Below are positions 1 to 4,065 of a stretch of DNA of 5,067 bases, one piece after another (position 1 is the stretch's first letter; each line of letters begins with the position of its first letter). Location: the NCBI GenBank assembly GCA_002788865.1, contig PFSC01000096.1:1-5067 (forward strand), in the 5' to 3' direction. Under the pieces are notes generated by a model. It was not told where the DNA came from. It did no database searches and saw nothing but the letters and a program-made list of their open reading frames with translations. Both the position numbers and the translations under genes were made by a program. The DNA comes from Candidatus Roizmanbacteria bacterium CG_4_9_14_0_2_um_filter_39_13. GTDB lineage: Bacteria; Patescibacteriota; Microgenomatia; UBA1406; GWC2-37-13.

Positions 1-25
1 CAGCATGTACATCTTTTTTTATCAT
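1..25 (-). CDS. Start of a leftward gene, possibly ribosomal protein bL31 (partial)
   Basis: On the minus strand an ATG at 25-23 follows a strong Shine-Dalgarno sequence, AGGAGG at 39-34, with an 8-nt gap. The eight codons in the window read MIKKDVHA and stay open to the edge. bL31 proteins commonly begin MKKDIHP or similar, so this could be rpmE, a zinc-binding or zinc-independent protein of the large ribosomal subunit. The neighbouring bL21 and bL27 genes make a ribosomal protein plausible. Eight residues are too few to prove identity. The presence of a translation start is much better supported than the name. This is the only start in the window with a well-spaced, full SD. Confidence 0.45.
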
Positions 26-33
26 AATTTTCA

Positions 34-62
34 CCTCCTAACTGACAGGATATTTCAGGAGG
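34..62 (-). promoter_or_regulatory. SD of the leftward gene with a complementary upstream segment
   Basis: AGGAGG (39-34 on the minus strand) is the ribosome binding site of the leftward gene. An exact complement, CCTCCT, lies upstream in the same leader at 62-57, and a second copy at 97-92. Pairing of either copy with the SD would form a 6-bp helix hiding the ribosome binding site, with a 17-nt loop for the nearer copy. Ribosomal protein genes are often controlled through such leaders, but no known leader family is recognised here. No clear minus-strand promoter was found, so it is uncertain whether the complementary segments are inside the transcript. Confidence 0.3.
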
Positions 63-122
63 ATTTTACAATGAGGCAACGAATGAAGTTCAGGAGGAAA
101 TTACTTGAGTCATATCGGCCTC

Positions 123-150
123 TTGCAGTTTATTAAGAATAAAGTATAAT
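123..150 (+). promoter_or_regulatory. Promoter of the rplU-rpmA operon
   Basis: TTGCAG (123-128) and a perfect TATAAT (145-150) are separated by 16 nt, a good fit to a housekeeping sigma-70-type promoter. Transcription would start near 157 and give a leader of about 44 nt before the rplU ATG at 201. No other promoter is visible before rpmA or the ParB-like gene, so the three genes probably share this one. Confidence 0.6.
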
Positions 151-161
151 AGTTCTTCACG

Positions 162-188
162 GCTTGCGTACGTAAGCATATATTTTTT
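162..188 (+). terminator. Hairpin plus T-tract in the rplU leader, possible attenuator
   Basis: GCTTGC (162-167) pairs with GTAAGC (172-177) around a GTAC loop. This gives a 6-bp stem with one G-T pair. It is followed by ATATA and six T residues (183-188). The element lies between the inferred transcription start near 157 and the rplU start codon. It could be a weak intrinsic terminator acting as an attenuator for the ribosomal operon. The short stem and the 5-nt gap before the T-run make it weak, so it may be incidental. Confidence 0.3.
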
Positions 189-200
189 GTAAATACATTC

Positions 201-506
201 ATGAAAACACACGCAGTAATCAAAGTTCAAGGAAAACAGTACATTACCAAGGCAGGAGATGAACTCGTTATTGAAAATGTAAATCAAGAAGAAGGTTTTG
301 AGCTAAGTCTTCCTGTCATCATGTACTTTGATGAAAACTCTGCCGAAATTGAAATTCCGACCAAAGAAGTCGCTGGAACTGCAAAAGTACTTGAAAATCT
401 CAAAGGTGAAAAAATACGAATTGCGAAGTTCAAATCAAAGGTACGTTACCGAAAAGTACGAGGATTTCGCCAACAACTTACAAAAATCCAGATTATCAAT
501 ATTTAA
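201..506 (+). CDS. rplU: 50S ribosomal protein bL21
   Basis: This 101-residue protein is a structural component of the large ribosomal subunit that binds 23S rRNA. The length is normal for bL21. The family signature is clear at both ends: AVIKVQGKQY with a following GDEL near residues 5-22, and the basic C-terminal stretch KFKSKVRYRKVRG followed by FRQQLTKIQI. The usual GHRQ near the C-terminus reads GFRQ here, a conservative departure. The ATG at 201 gives the standard N-terminus with only a few residues before the conserved core. No SD precedes it (TACATTC lies just upstream), which is common in Patescibacteria. It is the first gene of an operon with rpmA, 37 nt downstream, and the ParB-like gene. 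Identification is firm. Confidence 0.95.
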   Translation: MKTHAVIKVQGKQYITKAGDELVIENVNQEEGFELSLPVIMYFDENSAEIEIPTKEVAGTAKVLENLKGEKIRIAKFKSKVRYRKVRGFRQQLTKIQIINI

Positions 507-531
507 AGCTAATAGCAAACGGCTAATAGCT
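507..531 (+). repeat. Hairpin in the rplU-rpmA spacer built from a GCTAATAGC repeat
   Basis: Immediately after the rplU stop, AGCTAATAGC (507-516) and GCTAATAGCT (522-531) share the 9-base word GCTAATAGC as a direct repeat. They also pair as an inverted repeat: 9 of 10 positions pair, with a single A-A mismatch, around an AAACG loop. No T-run follows, so it is not a classic terminator. The spacer also carries TAA, TAG and TGA triplets in several frames. It may tune or separate translation and mRNA stability between bL21 and bL27. Confidence 0.5.
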
Positions 532-543
532 AATGACTAATAC

Positions 544-789
544 ATGGCACATACAAAAGCACAACGAGCAGTCAAAGGAAATCGAGACTCTATTTCAAAA
601 AGACTCGGTGTTAAGCTCTATGGTGGACAACAAGCAAAGCCTGGAAATATCATCGTCTCCCAAAGAGGAGCGAAAGTCAATGCAGGAAATAATGTCTATA
701 TGAGTCGTGTTCATACCCTACACGCAAAAGTCGCTGGAACTGTCGAGTTTTTTAAGAAGCTCGGAAAGCAGTATGTAAAAGTGGTATAA
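544..789 (+). CDS. rpmA: 50S ribosomal protein bL27
   Basis: This 81-residue protein belongs to the large ribosomal subunit. Its flexible N-terminus reaches the peptidyl transferase centre and contacts the tRNA acceptor end. It starts directly with MAHTK and has no cleavable N-terminal extension of the Firmicutes type. Family landmarks are RDSISKRLGVK (about residues 15-25), YGGQ, GNIIVSQRGAKVNAGNNV (about 35-52) and HTLHA. The usual KKAGGS near residues 4-9 reads TKAQRA, so the normal glycine pair is absent. The N-terminus still fits the family, and NRDS aligns with the common NGRDS. No SD precedes the ATG. rplU-rpmA adjacency is nearly universal in bacteria and supports both calls. Confidence 0.95.
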   Translation: MAHTKAQRAVKGNRDSISKRLGVKLYGGQQAKPGNIIVSQRGAKVNAGNNVYMSRVHTLHAKVAGTVEFFKKLGKQYVKVV

Positions 790-795
790 CACTTC

Positions 796-1374
796 ATGAA
801 AACCAAATCAACAGAAGAGCTATTTAATCTTCTGAAAGATGAGAAAGATATTCTTCGTAAATCTCGTATTATTCATCAACTTCGAGTTGATAAAGAAATT
901 CCCCTCAAAAAAATTGCTGAAGTTCTTCAAAAGCATCCATCGTACATATCTCATATGATTCGACTACTCAGAATCCCTCAGCTTGCTATCGATGGATATT
1001 ATGCGGGGCAAGTCTCTGCCACACATCTTATGATAGTATCACGCTTACAGACGGAGAAGCAGATGAAAGAGGCATATGAAGAAATATTGAAAAATGACCT
1101 CACCGCACCACAAACCGAGATGTTGGTCCGTCAACTCAAGTTTGACGTCGCATCAGACGATCATTCCAGTTCTCCAAAAGATCTGGATATACTCGCCCAA
1201 AAGCTGCAAGATAAGCATGAGGCGAGAGTGAGGATTTACCAGTCGCGAGTTCGTGGAAAAATTGTGATTGAGAAACGTGGAAAAACACAAGACACGGCAG
1301 AGTTTATAGACAAAATATACAAACTTCTCAGTCAAGAAGTTGATGAAGGGCATCACATAGAGGTGCTGGATTGA
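796..1374 (+). CDS. Short ParB-like DNA-binding protein lacking the N-terminal CTPase domain
   Basis: This 192-residue protein resembles the middle and end of ParB/Spo0J/Noc proteins. Residues about 36-60 (PLKKIAEVLQKHPSYISHMI) form a helix-turn-helix in the ParB style, followed by RLLRIPQ. Residues 71-115 match the helical part that follows it in ParB (GQVSATHLMIVSRL, then LTAPQTEMLVRQLK). A polar linker (about 119-128) leads to a small C-terminal domain (about 129-178, with VRGKIVIEK) that resembles the ParB dimerisation domain. The N-terminal ParB/Srx domain with its GERRxxA CTP-binding motif is missing. Upstream sequence is occupied by rpmA, whose stop is 6 nt away, so this is not an artefact of start choice. 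It should bind DNA as a dimer but probably cannot act as a CTP-dependent sliding clamp. It may be a transcriptional regulator or nucleoid protein. It lies in the ribosomal operon, has no SD, and ends 11 nt before convergent lepB with no terminator hairpin visible. Confidence 0.75.
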   Translation: MKTKSTEELFNLLKDEKDILRKSRIIHQLRVDKEIPLKKIAEVLQKHPSYISHMIRLLRIPQLAIDGYYAGQVSATHLMIVSRLQTEKQMKEAYEEILKNDLTAPQTEMLVRQLKFDVASDDHSSSPKDLDILAQKLQDKHEARVRIYQSRVRGKIVIEKRGKTQDTAEFIDKIYKLLSQEVDEGHHIEVLD

Positions 1375-1385
1375 TGCGCGGTCTT

Positions 1386-1970
1386 TTATGTTCGAGCTTT
1401 GAGGTTTCCGCTTGCATCATATGGGTTTTCTATTGAACCGATTTTGTCCGTTGGAAAGTACCGGTAAAATACTTGACCCACAATAGATTTTTCATCAATT
1501 GTCCCAAATTCTCTCGAGTCTGATGAGCGAGGTCTATTATCTCCCATTACGAAGACTTGTTCTTCAGGAACGATGATTGGTACACCATTTTGTGCAAAAC
1601 TTCCAGGCACGAGCGTAGTTTTTTCAGAAATGTATTGTTCGGGAATTTGCTTACCATTTACATAGAGTTCGTTATCCTCAATGAGTACAGTGTCTCCAGG
1701 TAATCCGATGATTCGCTTGATAAATTCGATGTCATGATTTTTGGGAGAATGAAATACTACAACATCTCCCCGATGTGGCGCGCGCATTTTATATGTTATT
1801 TTGCTTGTGAAGATGTAATTTCCATTATAAAATGTGGGCTCCATTGAGGCGCCTTTGATCTGATTTGGTTGAAGAATAAATAGGTATATGACAATAAACA
1901 ATGAGCCTACAAACACCACTGTTTCCATTATTTCCATAATGAAAGCGATTATGCCTTTGAGAATATTCAT
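1386..1970 (-). CDS. lepB: Signal peptidase I
   Basis: This 194-residue membrane serine protease (family S26) removes signal peptides from exported proteins on the outer face of the cytoplasmic membrane. A single N-terminal membrane segment spans about residues 7-33. The catalytic serine is S42 in GASMEPT. The general-base lysine is K85 in FIKRIIGLPGD. The box E motif GDNRPRSSDSR spans 143-153. The length is typical of compact bacterial versions. The start at 1970 was chosen because MNILKG leads straight into the membrane helix and a good promoter ends exactly before it. The frame is open for 42 more codons upstream, to an ATG at 2096, but that stretch crosses hairpins and tRNA-like sequence and the promoter itself. 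The gene converges on the ParB-like gene. All catalytic residues are present. Confidence 0.93.
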   Translation of the reverse strand: MNILKGIIAFIMEIMETVVFVGSLFIVIYLFILQPNQIKGASMEPTFYNGNYIFTSKITYKMRAPHRGDVVVFHSPKNHDIEFIKRIIGLPGDTVLIEDNELYVNGKQIPEQYISEKTTLVPGSFAQNGVPIIVPEEQVFVMGDNRPRSSDSREFGTIDEKSIVGQVFYRYFPTDKIGSIENPYDASGNLKART

Positions 1971-1976
1971 CCTCTT

Positions 1977-2005
1977 ATTGTAAAGAAGGAAGAGCATAAA
2001 AACAA
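1977..2005 (-). promoter_or_regulatory. lepB promoter giving a probable leaderless mRNA
   Basis: On the minus strand TTGTTT (2005-2000) and TACAAT (1982-1977) are separated by exactly 17 nt. The expected start of transcription, about 7 nt beyond the -10 box, falls on the A of the lepB ATG at 1970. Translation would then begin without a 5' leader. AGAGG directly abuts the ATG at 1975-1971, too close to serve as an SD and upstream of the predicted mRNA start. Confidence 0.55.
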
Positions 2006-2017
2006 CATAAGAGAAGA

Positions 2018-2026
2018 TGATATAAT
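2018..2026 (+). promoter_or_regulatory. Extended -10 promoter of the tRNA unit
   Basis: TGA directly followed by TATAAT (2021-2026) is a textbook extended -10 element, which can replace a weak -35 box. Nothing like TTGACA stands 16-18 nt upstream. Transcription would start near 2033, three bases before the tRNA-like 5' end at 2036. It is the nearest promoter for tRNA-Val, because nothing suitable lies between 2086 and 2113. The inferred start lies about 60 bp from that of lepB, with the two units facing away from each other. Confidence 0.5.
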
Positions 2027-2050
2027 AGGAAAGGAGGCCGCGGTTAGAGC

Positions 2051-2085
2051 GGCACGTCAAACGTGCCAGCCGAGTTTGACTCGGC
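2051..2085. repeat. Two tandem 7-bp hairpins with complementary loops
   Basis: GGCACGT-CAA-ACGTGCC (2051-2067) and GCCGAGT-TTG-ACTCGGC (2069-2085) are perfect inverted repeats separated by one A. The seven central bases of the first, GTCAAAC (2056-2062), are the exact reverse complement of the seven central bases of the second, GTTTGAC (2074-2080). The arms could therefore form two hairpins, a loop-loop contact, or an alternative helix. They lie in the lepB-tRNA intergenic region and could act on either strand. Confidence 0.75.
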
Positions 2086-2113
2086 GTTCGATTCACACCT
2101 GCCCGCCGATCAT

Positions 2114-2185
2114 GGACCCGTAGCTCAGCGGTAGAGCGTTCGGTTCACATCCGAAAGGTCAGAGGTTCGAGACCTCTCGGGTCCA
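2114..2185 (+). tRNA. tRNA-Val (anticodon CAC)
   Basis: A full cloverleaf can be drawn by hand. The acceptor stem GGACCCG/CGGGTCC is perfect over 7 bp. The D-stem is GCTC/GAGC with an AGCGGTA loop. The anticodon stem is TTCGG/CCGAA, around a TTCACAT loop with CAC at 2146-2148. The variable loop is AGGTC. The T-stem is AGAGG/CCTCT with a TTCGAGA loop. The discriminator base is A (2185), as expected for valine. CAC reads the valine codon GUG. The 3' CCA is not encoded (CGG follows), so a CCA-adding enzyme is required. It appears to be transcribed from the promoter near 2018-2026. Confidence 0.97.
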
Positions 2186-2222
2186 CGGATTTGGCAGGGC
2201 GGGTTCGAGAGGTCAGAGGTTC
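2156..2222 (+). repeat. Duplicated tRNA variable-loop and T-arm segment
   Basis: The 13-nt word AGGTCAGAGGTTC occurs in tRNA-Val at 2156-2168 and again at 2210-2222. GGTTCGAGA also occurs in both, at 2164-2172 and 2202-2210. Shared sequence between two neighbouring tRNA genes would explain the first word. Tandem duplication of the tRNA 3' part would explain both. Such a repeat at a tRNA end can also be a trace of integrase activity, but no integrase gene is seen in the window. Confidence 0.6.
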
Positions 2223-2245
2223 CCTCCAGGGGCGGGCAGGCGAGT

Positions 2246-2277
2246 CCTCTAGCGGCCACCATAATCTGATTTTTTTT
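2246..2277 (+). terminator. T-tract ending the tRNA unit
   Basis: Eight consecutive T residues (2270-2277) follow the tRNA-like 3' end. The upstream hairpin is not a classic one. The stem could be supplied by the G/C-rich acceptor-like helix GGCCGC/GCGGCC or by the T-stem pieces just before it. It is the only T-tract between tRNA-Val and the methyltransferase gene that follows G/C-rich paired sequence, so it is the best candidate for the end of the transcript. Confidence 0.35.
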
Positions 2278-2354
2278 CAATTTGACCGATTTTTTGGCTG
2301 ATGGCGCAAAGTGCCGTCCACTGATAGAGTTGATGACGTGATTAAATAAAAACT
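2262..2354 (+). promoter_or_regulatory. Intergenic stretch upstream of the Type III mod gene
   Basis: This AT-rich stretch carries two T-tracts (2270-2277, 2290-2295), a small hairpin GGCGC-AAA-GTGCC (2303-2315), and an isolated TTGACC (2282-2287) without a matching -10 box at normal distance. TGA followed by TTAAAT (2339-2347) could be a weak extended -10 element that would start transcription at about the mod ATG (2355). No SD precedes mod. A promoter is expected here, but none is convincing. Confidence 0.25.
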
Positions 2355-4061
2355 ATGTCTAAATATCAAAAATTATCAAAAGAAGAACTGCTAAAACTTG
2401 TTGAAAAACAAGACACAGAGTTAGAATCCAAAAAATATGGGCTTCTTTGGGACAGAGAAAAAGAACCCGAACAAGTGGTTTTGGATTGTGAAAATAATTT
2501 GCCGATTTTAAAACGAATTACTGAAAAGGAAATAAGAACTGATGAGAGCGATGACAATATTTTTATTGAGGGTGATAATTATCATTCTTTAACTGTTTTG
2601 AATTATACGCACAAAGGCAAAATTGATGTTATTTACATTGACCCGCCATATAACACAGGGAAAAAGGACGAATGGAAATATAATGACAAATTTATAGATG
2701 ATAATGACTCATACAGGCACGCAAAATGGCTGAATATGATGGAAAAGAGATTGGAACTTTCCAAACATCTCTTGAAAGAGGACGGCGTTATTTTTATATC
2801 GATCGGCGAGCAGGAAGTTGCCAATCTCAATTTGTTATGCGGGAAAGTTTTTAGGCATGAAAACTTTTTAACACTAATTTCCAGAATTTCTAAAACCGCC
2901 AGCGATAAAGGAAATATTTTTGCTCCGTCTTGCGACTATATTGTTTGCTACGCAAAAAACAAAGCCAATATAGATACGAGCAATTTTTATGATGAGGTAG
3001 ACGAAGATCTGTACACAAAGGAAGATAAAGATGGCAGATACAGAGATGATGTTGCCTTATACCAGAGCGGACTTATTGGATTAAGACCGAATTGCAGATA
3101 TTTTATAAAAGCCCCCGATGGTTCAAAAGTAATACCACCTGAAGGTAAATTTTGGAGGTGGGAACCAAAAACATCAGAGAAAAATAAAGCATTATTGGTT
3201 TTCAAAGAAACAAAAAATTCTCCATTGCTTGATCAAAATGGCAAGAAAGCTAAATATAATATATATACAAAAAGTTATCTTGAAGAAAGAAGAGATAAGG
3301 GAACAAAACCGAGGAATTTTTTAGTGGATAAAAAATTTCTTAATAGACGAGGCTCCGATTATTTGAAAACTTTGGGGCTTGATTTCCCTTATTCAAAACC
3401 GAAAGAACTGATTGATCATTTGATGAGGATTGCCCATATTCCACAGGACGCAATTATTTTAGATTTCTTTGCGGGGTCTGGAACAACAGGAGAAGCGGTT
3501 TTGGATCTTAACAATGAAGACAAGGGCAAAGGCAAAAGAAAATTTATTCTTTGCACAAACAATGAAGGGCAAATTGCAGAAGAGGTTTGTTATCCTCGTA
3601 TTGAGAAAATCATCAAAGGATATACTAAAAAATCAAAAAATAGAGAAAAAATAAAAGGTTTAGGTGGCAATCTTCAATATTTTAAAACCGATTTAATCCC
3701 AGTTGAAAGAATTGATAATATCAATGACAAGCAAAGGCACGAGCTAACCGAAAAAGCAGGACAGATGATAGCCATAAAAGAAAATACTTTTGAAGAAGTT
3801 GAAATTAATGAATGGTATCAAATTTTTGAGAATAAAGACAAGACAAAAAAGACAGCAATTTATTTCAGAGAGGCAACAAATAAATTTGAGGAACTTATAA
3901 ATAAAATAAAAAATGATAAAGTTGCTTTATATATTTTTTCTTATAACAGAATAGAGAAAGAATTGTTTAAATATTTACCAAAAAATATAGTTATTGATGA
4001 TGTTCCCGAGCCAATTCTTGAAATCTACAAAGAAATCAATTTAACGCTCAAAGATAAATAA
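2355..4061 (+). CDS. mod: Type III restriction-modification adenine methyltransferase (Mod)
   Basis: This 568-residue enzyme transfers a methyl group from S-adenosylmethionine to N6 of adenine in a short asymmetric site. In Type III systems Mod also provides site recognition for the Mod-Res complex. The motif order is that of the beta class. The catalytic DPPY is at residues 96-99 (IDPPYNTG). DGVIFISI (143-150) matches motif VI. A variable region of about 180-340 should hold the target recognition domain. YSKPKELI (346-353) matches motif X. DFFAGSGTTGEAV (370-382) is the SAM-binding motif I. The N-terminal KKYGLLWDREKEPEQV is typical of Type III Mod proteins. The length is a little below that of EcoP1-type enzymes. 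All catalytic motifs are intact, and no simple-sequence repeat suggests phase variation. The gene is A/T-rich compared with the genes to the left, and res follows 4 nt after the stop. Confidence 0.92.
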   Translation: MSKYQKLSKEELLKLVEKQDTELESKKYGLLWDREKEPEQVVLDCENNLPILKRITEKEIRTDESDDNIFIEGDNYHSLTVLNYTHKGKIDVIYIDPPYNTGKKDEWKYNDKFIDDNDSYRHAKWLNMMEKRLELSKHLLKEDGVIFISIGEQEVANLNLLCGKVFRHENFLTLISRISKTASDKGNIFAPSCDYIVCYAKNKANIDTSNFYDEVDEDLYTKEDKDGRYRDDVALYQSGLIGLRPNCRYFIKAPDGSKVIPPEGKFWRWEPKTSEKNKALLVFKETKNSPLLDQNGKKAKYNIYTKSYLEERRDKGTKPRNFLVDKKFLNRRGSDYLKTLGLDFPYSKPKELIDHLMRIAHIPQDAIILDFFAGSGTTGEAVLDLNNEDKGKGKRKFILCTNNEGQIAEEVCYPRIEKIIKGYTKKSKNREKIKGLGGNLQYFKTDLIPVERIDNINDKQRHELTEKAGQMIAIKENTFEEVEINEWYQIFENKDKTKKTAIYFREATNKFEELINKIKNDKVALYIFSYNRIEKELFKYLPKNIVIDDVPEPILEIYKEINLTLKDK

Positions 4062-4065
4062 ATTT

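Larger units (their letters stand above)
2098..2240. repeat. 10-bp perfect inverted repeat flanking tRNA-Val
   Basis: CCTGCCCGCC (2098-2107) and GGCGGGCAGG (2231-2240) are exact reverse complements on either side of tRNA-Val (2114-2185). In a precursor transcript they could form a G/C-rich helix enclosing the tRNA, like a processing stem. They could instead be the ends of an inserted element, since the right arm lies inside the 19-nt block that splits the T-arm of the second tRNA. A related word, GGCAGGGCGGG, sits at 2193-2203. Confidence 0.6.
2036..2261 (+). pseudogene. Pieces of a second tRNA, interrupted around tRNA-Val
   Basis: Segments at both ends look like halves of one tRNA. GGCCGC (2036-2041) is complementary to GCGGCC (2252-2257), which is followed by A and an encoded CCA (2259-2261) exactly as at a tRNA 3' end. 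GGTTAGAGCG (2042-2051) looks like the 3' half of a D-arm. GCACG and CGTGC (2052-2056, 2062-2066) make a 5-bp stem in the anticodon-arm position, but the loop is only TCAAA. AGGTC plus the T-stem AGAGG (2210-2219) and TTC (2220-2222) are separated by 19 nt from GAGT and CCTCT (2242-2250), which would complete a normal T-arm. About 10 nt of the D-arm and 2 loop bases are missing. The remaining pieces add up to nearly one tRNA length. The anticodon cannot be read safely. It is either a broken gene, with tRNA-Val inserted in it, or remnants of two tRNAs. Confidence 0.4.

Noticed and set aside
71..136. Plus-strand small reading frame of 21 codons (MRQRMKFRRKLLESYRPLAVY would exceed the quoting limit, so it is noted as starting MRQRMKF) behind AGGAGG at 57-62.
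   Set aside because: The SD spacing is good, but no plus-strand promoter lies upstream and the frame runs through the -35 box of the rplU promoter. The AGGAGG is better explained as the complement of the leftward gene's SD.
328..540. Plus-strand frame overlapping rplU.
   Set aside because: It overlaps the conserved bL21 frame out of register and runs into the spacer, with no start signal.
1971..2096. Longer N-terminus of signal peptidase I starting at 2096 (or at 1997).
   Set aside because: The extension crosses the lepB promoter and tRNA-like hairpins, has no SD at either start, and would add sequence ahead of the normal membrane anchor that the family does not need.
2051..2107. A complete tRNA-Leu (CAA loop) or tRNA-Gln (TTG loop) built on the two hairpins and TTCGATT at 2087-2093.
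   Set aside because: The two hairpins could be read as anticodon or long variable arms, but no T-stem pairs around TTCGATT and no acceptor stem matches in the adjacent sequence.
2303..2315. Small hairpin GGCGC-AAA-GTGCC upstream of mod as a terminator or operator.
   Set aside because: The stem is only 5 bp including a G-T pair, and no T-run follows, so it is likely chance.
2366..3205. Reverse-strand open frames inside mod.
   Set aside because: They are antisense shadows of the A/T-rich methyltransferase gene, with no recognisable domains and rich in S and F from the complementary codons.
3515..3545. Short GGCAAA repeats in mod as a phase-variation tract.
   Set aside because: Only two imperfect units are present, too few for slippage-driven switching.
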